Positions 1-6,180 of a stretch of 17,370 nucleotides of DNA are shown piece after piece; positions within the stretch are counted from its first letter, which is position 1, and every line of letters starts with the position of its first letter. A model generated the notes under the pieces. The model searched no databases. It saw nothing but the letters and a program-made list of their open reading frames with translations, and was not told the DNA's origin. The DNA comes from Verrucomicrobiales bacterium (GTDB lineage: Bacteria; Verrucomicrobiota; Verrucomicrobiia; Verrucomicrobiales; Akkermansiaceae): the NCBI GenBank assembly GCA_003527555.1, contig DPWT01000097.1, positions 1 to 17,370 on the forward strand. Reading direction: 5' to 3'. Made by a program: the position numbers and the translations under genes.

Positions 1-336
1 CAACTTGGCAGTGACCCCCAAAGAACGAGCCCTTAATAATTTCAGCCCTGACAACGATGGCGGCGCCGTCGGGAGTTTGAAAATATCTGTCGGCCACACG
101 CCTTTTGTTGACAGCACCCTATTCTGGATCGCCGTCTTCCGGTGGGATGCTGTGATCTGTTTCCACGCATTAAAATTACGCATCGTCATCGCCTTTCTCC
201 AGTAAAGATAAACATCCTGCAAAGGTTTAGCCAGTGCCGGAGATGGGGCAGCTTGTGCAGATAGCCTATCGCCAGCTAGGGTTAACATCCAACACGTGGT
301 CAAGAGAAATAAATTTAGTCGCAACACGCTTTCCAT
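1..336 (-). CDS. Exported protein of unknown function, N-terminal part (runs off left edge)
   Basis: Reading the minus strand from an ATG at 336-334 gives 112 codons without a stop, still open at the window edge, so the C-terminus is missing. The product starts with a good signal peptide: MESVLRLNLFLLTTCWMLTLA, then a likely cleavage after an Ala in the ...RLSAQAAPSPALA stretch (about residues 24-36). The mature part begins with a short helical, aromatic-rich segment (DVYLYWRKAMTMRNFNAWKQ) and later KLPTAPPSLSGLKLLRARSLG. I recognise the style (secreted verrucomicrobial proteins with a 'shared-length' helical start) but no named family, so no function is given. It is divergent from the hydrolase at 422; the 85 bp between them must hold both promoters. 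The frame stays open upstream to a GTG at 420, but the signal peptide favours 336. No clear Shine-Dalgarno site is seen. Confidence 0.7.
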   Translation of the reverse strand, partial: MESVLRLNLFLLTTCWMLTLAGDRLSAQAAPSPALAKPLQDVYLYWRKAMTMRNFNAWKQITASHRKTAIQNRVLSTKGVWPTDIFKLPTAPPSLSGLKLLRARSLGVTAKL

Positions 337-421
337 TCGACAACAAATCTCTAAAAGGGCAAACCATTTCTCAGTAATACGCTGACCGGCACTAGCGGCC
401 ACACGCAAACGACTGAGCACA

Positions 422-1267
422 ATGACCACCATCATTCCCGCAACACAGATTATCAGCCCGTTTGGCGAGGAGCGCGAGCGCGAACTACTCAAGAACGCCC
501 GATCGTATGTCTACCATATAGAAGATGGTTTGGAGTTGGTTGCGCATTGCTTTTTTCCACCCAACCATGATACGCAAGTCGCAATACCCGCGATTGTTTT
601 TTTCCATGGCGGCCTGTGGGACGTCAGCATGCCAACCCAATTTGCTCCACACTGCATGCATTTTGCAAGCAGAGGAATGGTTGCCGTGGCCGTCGAATAT
701 CGCGTTGCATCTAAACATCAAACATCTCCTGAAGATGCTATTGAAGATGCACAAATGGCCATGCTCTGGCTACGCCACAACCACGCCATATTAGGCATAG
801 ATCCAAACCGCATCATTGCCGCCGGTGCTGCCTCAGGTGCTCACATGGCGCTATCTCTAGCGATGCTCCCCGAGGTTTTAGATGTCGGTGGCTTTACTGC
901 TCGACCACTTGGAATAATCGCTTTAAGCCCAATCGTTAATACAGGGAAAAAATCACCAGAGCACCATCGGTTTACGGACTCAAAAAAAGCACATAAAGAG
1001 AGTCCATTAAATCTTATCCGCAGGGGCCTGCCGCCTAGCCTAATTGTTCATGGCAAATCTGATACTATTGTGCCGCACGCCGAAGTCGCAAAGTTTGCCA
1101 AGCAGATGAAACGCAAAAAGAATCCATGTAATTTCATCGACTTCGATGCCGTCAATCACAGCTTTTTTAACTTCAACGTGAGTGCAAAGCACTTTGAGAT
1201 CACATTAAACTCAATGGACGCTTTTCTCGTCGGACTAGATTGTATCGAACCCATCGAATACGTTTAA
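422..1267 (+). CDS. Alpha/beta-hydrolase, HSL/BD-FAE-like esterase with altered nucleophile elbow
   Basis: 281 residues with the layout of hormone-sensitive-lipase/BD-FAE type esterases: the oxyanion-hole HGG at residues 62-64 (IVFFHGGLW), the 'VEYRVA' strand at 91-96, the D-A-x-x-D-A helix about 105-110, the GIDPNRII segment before the elbow, an acid in 'HGKSDTIVP' (Asp214) and a histidine in 'AVNHSFF' (His246). There is no signal peptide, so it is probably cytoplasmic. Relatives hydrolyse esters or act as peptidases/formamidases; the substrate cannot be told. Odd: where the family has G-x-S-x-G the protein reads IIAAGAASGAHMA, with Ala137 in the expected nucleophile position and Ser138 one place later. 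It may be inactive, or use a displaced serine. The ATG at 422 leaves a reasonable N-terminus; no strong Shine-Dalgarno site is visible. Confidence 0.85.
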   Translation: MTTIIPATQIISPFGEERERELLKNARSYVYHIEDGLELVAHCFFPPNHDTQVAIPAIVFFHGGLWDVSMPTQFAPHCMHFASRGMVAVAVEYRVASKHQTSPEDAIEDAQMAMLWLRHNHAILGIDPNRIIAAGAASGAHMALSLAMLPEVLDVGGFTARPLGIIALSPIVNTGKKSPEHHRFTDSKKAHKESPLNLIRRGLPPSLIVHGKSDTIVPHAEVAKFAKQMKRKKNPCNFIDFDAVNHSFFNFNVSAKHFEITLNSMDAFLVGLDCIEPIEYV

Positions 1268-1920
1268 ATTTGCGCTGCATTTTATCCCGTCCACGCTGTC
1301 TGCCAGTGGCTCGTTCGCCAATGGAGAAGATTTCTACTTTAGAACTGTCCGCTTGACGGGGAAGCTTACAACTGCAAAAGCAAAACACAGTTTTGTTTTG
1401 GTAAAAACGAAACATAATTGCCCAAGCCGCCGAAGTGGTCGGGAGTCAAGGCTTCCCGCAAGAGCGAGTAGCTGCACAAGTGAGGCACGAGCGCGGAAGC
1501 GTTAAGCGAGTGACGAGGACAAGGCTTTACTCTCGATGAACGAAGGCGGCAGGTGCGAGCCTGTGACGTTGATTTCAGAACCAACTTTCCCGAGCACCAT
1601 CAGGGCAGCTCCGCTGCGGGTGGTTGGGCTGGAGTCATGATGTGGAGCTTGCGGAACATGATGACGGAAGCGGGGTGCGGAGCAAAGGGCGAACGGAGTG
1701 AGGTCTGGACTGCCATGCCTGAAAGGCAATCTATAAAAAGGAGTCCCGGAGGAGGGACGACCATACCGCAGGGCGTGAGTGGAACGAGGGCAAAGGCAGA
1801 CTGCGACGGCAGGAGCACCCATCTTTGAAAAGCCCCTGACCAACGGGAAGCAAGACTCTTCATTGCATTGGTTTCGCTCATAGACTCCCGAACAAAAAGA
1901 CCTAAAAAACAAAACCAGAA

Positions 1921-2000
1921 GCTGCGGTGTGGGTGGGCACCACTTCTATAAAATCACCGAAGGTGCTAGAGTGGCGCCACACGCCCACACTCACCGCAGC
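1921..2000 (+). repeat. Long nested stem-loop with GAA loop
   Basis: GCTGCGGTG (1921-1929) pairs perfectly with CACCGCAGC (1992-2000). Inside it, GGCACCACT (1936-1944) faces AGTGGCGCC (1970-1978) with one mismatch, then TCTA (1945-1948) faces TAGA (1967-1970), and CACC-GAA-GGTG (1955-1965) forms the tip. The purine loop lies on the plus strand, which would favour plus-strand RNA if it is transcribed. No T-run follows, so it is not a standard terminator. Confidence 0.7.
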
Positions 2001-2011
2001 GAACATAGCCC

Positions 2012-2108
2012 GCTCTGCAAGGAGGAATGAAGAGAGCTTGTCGAACGAAAATGACGACTGGAAGGGTCTGCAGCCGCGTCTGGCACGCAGTGACAGCGGG
2101 AGCGGCTG
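2012..2108 (+). repeat. Two consecutive stem-loops in the structured block
   Basis: GCTCT (2012-2016) pairs with AGAGC (2033-2037); CAGCCGC (2071-2077) pairs with GCGGCTG (2102-2108), a perfect 7-bp stem. They sit between the nested hairpins at 1921-2000 and 2137-2181 and add to the impression of a folded array rather than random sequence. Confidence 0.5.
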
Positions 2109-2136
2109 ACGGGCGGTGTCCAACACAACGAAGTGA

Positions 2137-2181
2137 AGCGGCGGCATCAGGCGAAAGTGATGTGGCGAAGAATGAGCCGCT
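2137..2181 (+). repeat. Nested stem-loop
   Basis: AGCGGC (2137-2142) pairs with GCCGCT (2176-2181), enclosing CATCA (2145-2149) paired with TGATG (2158-2162) around a purine-rich GGCGAAAG loop. The right side of the enclosing stem has an unpaired purine stretch, an asymmetry typical of RNA folds. Confidence 0.55.
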
Positions 2182-2244
2182 AAACGAAGCCATGCAGCCC
2201 AGCGAAACGCCCCCGAACAACCAGCGCGGGTAGTGACGGCGCGA

Positions 2245-2307
2245 CTCGTGCGAGGTGCTTTTTTGTTTCCAACGGCGAAGCCGCAAGCAGCACCTCTTCA
2301 GCACGAG
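2245..2307 (+). repeat. 15-bp bulged stem with inner CGGC-GAA-GCCG hairpin
   Basis: CTCGTGC (2245-2251) pairs with GCACGAG (2301-2307), and the adjoining GAGGTGCT (2252-2259) pairs with AGCACCTC (2289-2296); the only irregularity is a TTCA bulge at 2297-2300. The loop holds a second perfect hairpin, CGGC-GAA-GCCG (2273-2283). This is the strongest fold in the block. It lies downstream of the membrane-protein gene that ends at 2369 on the minus strand, but no T-run follows on either strand, so a plain intrinsic terminator is unlikely. Confidence 0.7.
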
Positions 2308-2368
2308 AAGTGACGGAACGGGTTTGCCGGACAGCCTTTGGGTTTTGCACTCCGATACTGCGACAGCC

Positions 2369-3322
2369 TTAAGACGCGGACTTGCCTTTGAACACTTTGA
2401 AGAGGAGGACGAAGATTCCCACCAACAACAACCCAGCGATGATCCATGGGAGGTTGGATGGTTTCTTTTCGAGCACAGCTTCTTTTTGTAAAGTCTCCTC
2501 TGACGATTTTGGAGACGAAGTGACAGGTGAAGATTTCACCCCTGTTTTTGTAGGTTCCGTTCTTTCAGAACGCTTGGCCTCAGCGTTTCCTTTAAGGATT
2601 TTGTGCGGTGATTTTAAGTCTGCCTTGGTGAGCACACGAGTTCCTCCCACATCCAGAACAAGCTGGGAAAGGTCTTTTCCAACGCTCACGACTTCCACAA
2701 AAGGTGGGTCGTCTTGATTCAAATTGAGTGCAGATAAATCAAGACGAGCTAGAGATTGGCTATCTAATTGAAAGGCATACAACCTACTCTCAACCAGTTC
2801 GTGCATCTGTTCGTCAAGTATTTCAGCATACCCGATTAGAACTTCATCAGAAGCCCAATACCAACGACTAATAAAGCCTTTCAATCCCTCATCATAAGTT
2901 ATTCGAGGCAATGAAATCTCCACTTCTTCAAGTTGGTTATTCTTGAAATCATAAAGTCGAAAAAAAGGTGCTTTCCCTGAGTTTGTCAGCAATTGTGTGC
3001 CATCAGGACTTAAAGACGCCCCAAACGCTTCTTCGTTGTTCCCTCGCCATTTAAGCTTGTAATCAAATTCATGAACGAAGTTATTAGGAGGAATATAAAC
3101 CCTATTTCTGCTATGTGTAATTCCTCCAGATCTAGCCCTAAAAGACTCTTTATCTATACTTGCGAAGTTTTCCGAGCTAGGTTCAACCTTAATCGGCGAA
3201 GCTAATGACAGCCATTCAGGCGCAGGCGAATTGAAGAGTTTCGTTAACTCTTCAGATCTCCCATGACCCAAAACGACTCCACAAAGAAGCCCCATAGTAA
3301 AAATAATATTAAGTAGCTTCAT
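2369..3322 (-). CDS. Membrane-anchored exported protein of unknown function, partner of the amidase
   Basis: 317 residues. A signal peptide or N-terminal anchor (MKLLNIIFTMGLLCGVVLG) leads into an extracytoplasmic domain of about 215 residues with phrases such as 'GASLSPDGTQLLTNSG', 'FFRLYDFKNNQLEEVEI' and 'RLYAFQLDSQSLARLDLS', which suggest WD40/TolB-like beta-propeller strands; I cannot assign a family. A Ser/Thr/Lys/Glu-rich linker (about 238-286) precedes one C-terminal membrane helix (PWIIAGLLLVGIFVLLF, about 291-308) and a short basic tail, so the propeller-like part should sit in the periplasm held by the C-terminal helix. Its ATG overlaps the stop of the amidase gene as ATGA, implying translational coupling and a shared role, perhaps in controlling or placing the amidase. 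That role is inference from context. Confidence 0.75.
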   Translation of the reverse strand: MKLLNIIFTMGLLCGVVLGHGRSEELTKLFNSPAPEWLSLASPIKVEPSSENFASIDKESFRARSGGITHSRNRVYIPPNNFVHEFDYKLKWRGNNEEAFGASLSPDGTQLLTNSGKAPFFRLYDFKNNQLEEVEISLPRITYDEGLKGFISRWYWASDEVLIGYAEILDEQMHELVESRLYAFQLDSQSLARLDLSALNLNQDDPPFVEVVSVGKDLSQLVLDVGGTRVLTKADLKSPHKILKGNAEAKRSERTEPTKTGVKSSPVTSSPKSSEETLQKEAVLEKKPSNLPWIIAGLLLVGIFVLLFKVFKGKSAS

Positions 3323-5817
3323 TCTTGTTCTAAGATGTTGTTGTAGATGTCATCTGCCGCGCTTTCAGAAAACGTATCTTTGATGGAAACACCTTTTGCA
3401 CCTGGAAGCTTGACGCTATTTAATGCGGTTTCGTTTGATATAAATTCAACTTCTATCAGGCAGGATTTCACTGGATGAAACCCTGCCGTATTACCATTGC
3501 GTGTATTACCATCTCTAGTCACAGCCTTGCCTGCTCTTTTCACTCCAGGAATAGGAGAGCCATCAAGCAAAACCCAATTATTTGAAAAAGTAGGTCGATG
3601 ACTCCCCCCTGTATCTTGAGTTAGAATCGCGTCAACAAGCGATTGATTAAGAGCGCCAGCCAGTTTTGCATCTTCATCTTGATTGACATTCGCACCAGGA
3701 TTTCCAGATGAAGCTTGGCTAGCCAATCGCTCCACAAAAGTTTCACAGCCTCTTGCGGAAGTTGAAGATGCTGAGTTAAAGTGAATGCTTACAAATATAT
3801 CTGCTCCTTCATCTCTGGCAATTGGCGCTCGTTCGGTCAGCTCAATTGCGCTATCATCGTCACGCGTCAACTTCACCCGAAGGTTACGCTTTTCATCTTT
3901 AAATTTTTCCTTCAACTCATCACGCAATTTCAAGCTATAAGACAAGACCAAGTTCTTTTCTAAAACGCTATTATCAGTTCTACCAACCGCTCCTGAATCT
4001 CCCCCTCCGTGTCCTGGGTCAATCACTACAATCCCGGGAACCTCCATGTCGATCAGGTCAATAGCAGTGTCTACTCCTTCAATTTGGATTTTGATTCTGA
4101 CCTGATTAAACCCGATTGGAGGAACATTCACTCGAATAGCTGTGTGCCCGTCGTCGGCAATCGTGGTTTCGCCACTTTGCTGACTGATTCTTCTAAACCC
4201 ATTAGCTCCATAGGCGACTGAGGCCTCGAAACGATCCTTGTGGGTCGGGCTGTCTGCCCACTCTCCTCTAATGGTAGCGGGGGTAGCTCCCGGCAACGCT
4301 TCAAGCGTCCAAGTGACTTTCTTGCCTTTCAAAGGCTCGCCAATTTTCACTTTCAATTCTCGATGAGCAATCCTATTGGCGTGTGGATCAACCTCAACGA
4401 ATGGCGTCAGCGGTTTGCCCGTATTTGGCTTTTCTGATCCTGCGATTTCATTCCCATCCTCATCTTTTACCTTCGGCGATAGCTCAACTACCTCCACAGG
4501 CAGGAGGCCCACCATGACCGTGCTGGGTAAAGCCCCATCTTCAATATTCGTTGCCCCTACTTCCACCTCGACAACAACGTCTTGGTCGGGTTTGGACTCG
4601 ACAACCTTGACCTCTTGAAAATACACAGGAGATCTCCCCAAAAAGGTATCGCTCTCAGTTTCCCATTTTTCATGGAGATCATTTACATCTACTTGTCCAC
4701 TGATAGTTTCCCCATTGGAAAGTGTAATAAGCCACCTCAATTGATCATTAAAAGGACATTCTCCCTCGCACAAATCTCCACTGGTGTAGGAGGGGTATTC
4801 ATCACTCTGGAGAGCTACAACAATAAGGCGGTTGGGACTACCTGCTGGAATAATAATCTTCCGTTTCTGGCTGATTTCTACTCCTGCTTCCGCATTGCCG
4901 GTTACAATCAGGGCTTCAATCTCTGGCTTGTCATTGGCATCATTAGGATTTGTGCCTTGATCTGCCTCACTTCCATCACTTGCTCCATCGCCATCGCTAT
5001 CATGGGAAAAACTCGATGAGTTTCCATTCTGATATTCAAGCACATCAGGAATTCCATCAAAATCGCTGTCTAGCTTGGCATTGACCGCCAGACGAAAGAA
5101 CACCTTGGAAGAAGGATCAGGAGGCAATGGGGGCGGTGCTAATTGACTTGCTGCTGCGTTATCAATGACAGACTGGTTGATCGCTGGGAAACTCGTAGAA
5201 AAATCCGCAATCATGGCCGTATCCAATGCTCCCAGTTGAGAGTTTTGTGGAATCACTCCATTGTATCCAGTCATAAGGAGCATCGTGAAATGATAGTTGT
5301 CGGTGGAATGTCCAACAATAGGGTTTGTGTTCCACTCATCAGCGATGCTTAGTCCAGTGAGGGCATACTGAACCGCTTCTGCGGTATCAAGGGATGTCCA
5401 TCCAAGGACAAGCTCTCCTGTATCTGCCTTGTTCATTACAAGCGTAGCACTCTTTCTCGTATCCTCCTCCACAGGAGCTTGGTTTCCCCCTCCGTTCTGA
5501 TCCTCTGGCACAGGATTTGCAAAGAGGTTCCATGTCACGGTATTGCCAACTCCGTAGAATTGAGCAAAATTTGTCCAGTTGACCAAATTATTGCTTTTCT
5601 CAATTCGGTATCCTACTCCAAGAATCGACTGAAAACTAAGCTGTTTATATGCTCCATCATCCGAATCATGATTCGCCCATACAGCACCAGAACCATCTTG
5701 AACGGGGGTATCGAGTGGATCACAAAATCCTCGTTGATATGAGAACAGCAGTCCACAAACAACCAAAAGGCTCAGCAGACTCCTTACTCGAAAACGAGGC
5801 AAAAGACACAAGCACAT
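3319..5817 (-). CDS. Secreted N-acetylmuramoyl-L-alanine amidase (Amidase_3), zinc-dependent
   Basis: 832 residues. Cleaves the amide bond between N-acetylmuramic acid and the peptide stem of peptidoglycan. The catalytic domain is C-terminal, about residues 595-830, with the full Amidase_3 set: 'VIDPGHGGGDSGA' (zinc ligand His603), 'EKNLVLS' (Glu620), 'SIHFNSA' (His679) and 'CLIEVEFISN' (catalytic Glu789). The N-terminus has a signal peptide with basic residues then LLSLLVVCGLLF, without a twin-arginine pattern. Residues 60-100 hold 'YRIEKSNNLVNWTNF', a phrase common in secreted verrucomicrobial proteins. Residues 250-296 are calcium-binding, thrombospondin-3-like Asp-rich repeats (DSDFDGIPD, DSDGDGASD). 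About 300-590 look like beta-sandwich modules. At over 800 residues it is far longer than AmiC-type enzymes (about 400). The start at 5817 is supported by an AGAGGA site just upstream. Its stop overlaps the next gene. Confidence 0.92.
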   Translation of the reverse strand: MCLCLLPRFRVRSLLSLLVVCGLLFSYQRGFCDPLDTPVQDGSGAVWANHDSDDGAYKQLSFQSILGVGYRIEKSNNLVNWTNFAQFYGVGNTVTWNLFANPVPEDQNGGGNQAPVEEDTRKSATLVMNKADTGELVLGWTSLDTAEAVQYALTGLSIADEWNTNPIVGHSTDNYHFTMLLMTGYNGVIPQNSQLGALDTAMIADFSTSFPAINQSVIDNAAASQLAPPPLPPDPSSKVFFRLAVNAKLDSDFDGIPDVLEYQNGNSSSFSHDSDGDGASDGSEADQGTNPNDANDKPEIEALIVTGNAEAGVEISQKRKIIIPAGSPNRLIVVALQSDEYPSYTSGDLCEGECPFNDQLRWLITLSNGETISGQVDVNDLHEKWETESDTFLGRSPVYFQEVKVVESKPDQDVVVEVEVGATNIEDGALPSTVMVGLLPVEVVELSPKVKDEDGNEIAGSEKPNTGKPLTPFVEVDPHANRIAHRELKVKIGEPLKGKKVTWTLEALPGATPATIRGEWADSPTHKDRFEASVAYGANGFRRISQQSGETTIADDGHTAIRVNVPPIGFNQVRIKIQIEGVDTAIDLIDMEVPGIVVIDPGHGGGDSGAVGRTDNSVLEKNLVLSYSLKLRDELKEKFKDEKRNLRVKLTRDDDSAIELTERAPIARDEGADIFVSIHFNSASSTSARGCETFVERLASQASSGNPGANVNQDEDAKLAGALNQSLVDAILTQDTGGSHRPTFSNNWVLLDGSPIPGVKRAGKAVTRDGNTRNGNTAGFHPVKSCLIEVEFISNETALNSVKLPGAKGVSIKDTFSESAADDIYNNILEQE

Positions 5818-5820
5818 AAT

Positions 5821-5826
5821 TCCTCT
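5821..5826 (-). promoter_or_regulatory. Ribosome binding site of the amidase gene
   Basis: The minus strand reads AAGAGGAATTATG; the AGAGGA core lies 3 bases before the ATG at 5817. It is one of the few recognisable Shine-Dalgarno sites in this window and supports the chosen start. Confidence 0.5.
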
Positions 5827-5917
5827 TAGGAAATATTCTCCATAAAGTCAATCGCTGTTGGAAAATTCGGTTAAATCTATCCCATCCTTTTTCAAAAAAT
5901 GAGACAGAAAAGGCCAG

Positions 5918-5933
5918 GGCCTTGGCCAAGGCC
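5918..5933. repeat. Perfect 16-bp palindrome GGCCTTGGCCAAGGCC
   Basis: GGCC-TTGG-CCAA-GGCC is its own reverse complement, with one more GGCC at 5912-5915. It lies directly after the T-run of the tRNA-Glu terminator and about 100 bases upstream of the amidase start. It could extend the terminator, be an operator for the amidase operon, or be chance. Confidence 0.6.
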
Positions 5934-5977
5934 AAAAACAATTCACCCCAACTCTCGGGTGTGAGAGCTGGGGTGAA
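5934..5977 (-). terminator. Intrinsic terminator downstream of tRNA-Glu
   Basis: On the minus strand TTCACCCCA (5977-5969) pairs with TGGGGTGAA (5950-5942), with a further CTCTC/GAGAG inner stem after one A-C mismatch and a 6-base loop. The stem is followed by TTG and then TTTTT (5938-5934). It begins one base after the tRNA CCA end, so it ends the tRNA transcript and insulates the amidase operon. Confidence 0.9.
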
Positions 5978-5978
5978 A

Positions 5979-6053
5979 TGGCAACCCGTACGGGACTCGA
6001 ACCCGTGTTGCCGCCGTGAAAGGGCGGAGTCCTAACCACTAGACGAACGGGTC
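5979..6053 (-). tRNA. tRNA-Glu (anticodon TTC)
   Basis: 75 bases including an encoded CCA. Acceptor stem GACCCGT pairs with ACGGGTT (first pair G-U); D-arm GTC...GAC with a TAGTGGTTAG loop; anticodon stem CCGCC/GGCGG with loop CTTTCAC, giving anticodon TTC; T-arm ACGGG-TTCGAGT-CCCGT; discriminator G followed by CCA. All stems pair, so it should be functional. No direct repeat of its 3' end is seen nearby, so there is no sign that it serves as an integration site. Confidence 0.97.
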
Positions 6054-6082
6054 GCATTTGTGGTGCGCCTAAGCGCCGCGGG

Positions 6083-6110
6083 AAAATGCCAGAAGATGAT
6101 GACATGGCAA
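6083..6110 (-). promoter_or_regulatory. Possible promoter of tRNA-Glu
   Basis: The minus strand has TTGCCA (6110-6105), a 16-base spacer, and CATTTT (6088-6083), ending about 29 bases before the mature tRNA 5' end. The -10 box is a weak match, and this is proposed from position and partial consensus only. Confidence 0.3.
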
Positions 6111-6180
6111 GAAAAAATGGTACAAAATCTTCAAACATCTACATTTATCGCAACATTTAGCCTTTATCCATGCCCAAGCA

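Larger units (their letters stand above)
1268..2368. other. 1.1-kb palindrome-rich non-coding block between convergent genes
   Basis: No reading frame here resembles a protein: all frames are short, overlap each other on both strands and have low-complexity Arg/Ser/Pro-rich translations. The stretch is visibly richer in G and C than the genes on both sides and, on the plus strand, rich in purines. It contains many stem-loops. In the left part: 1303-1324 (CCA-TGGC with GCCA-TGG), 1440-1458 (CGGGA/TCCCG), 1550-1563 (CAGG/CCTG), 1605-1617 (GCAGC-tcc-GCTGC), 1716-1728 (TGCC-T-GAAA-GGCA), 1743-1758 (GTCCC/GGGAC) and 1801-1812 (CTGC-GACG-GCAG). In the right part: the five described separately (1921-2000, 2012-2037, 2071-2108, 2137-2181, 2245-2307). 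It could be a structured RNA, a mosaic of repetitive extragenic palindromes, or a decayed mobile element; the sequence alone does not decide. Confidence 0.6.

Noticed and set aside
5..205. Plus-strand 66-codon ORF at the left edge
   Set aside because: It lies antisense to a minus-strand frame (1-336) that is open throughout and begins with a clear signal peptide; the plus frame has no recognisable features.
1502..1912. 136-codon minus ORF and several overlapping ORFs in 1200-2304
   Set aside because: All are Arg/Ser/Pro/Cys-rich, overlap one another on both strands and coincide with hairpins; stop-free reading here follows from composition rather than coding.
2245..2307. Intrinsic terminator for the minus-strand amidase operon
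   Set aside because: The stem is strong, but no T-run follows on the minus or plus strand and the loop contains another hairpin.
1268..2368. Group II intron or retroelement remnant
   Set aside because: I looked for a domain V-like hairpin with AGC triad and for reverse-transcriptase frames; neither is visible.
4582..5019. 145-codon plus ORF with hydrophobic end
   Set aside because: Antisense shadow within the amidase gene, which has a full domain structure.
5979..6053. tRNA-Glu as an integration site of a mobile element
   Set aside because: No integrase gene and no direct repeat of the tRNA 3' end were found in the window.
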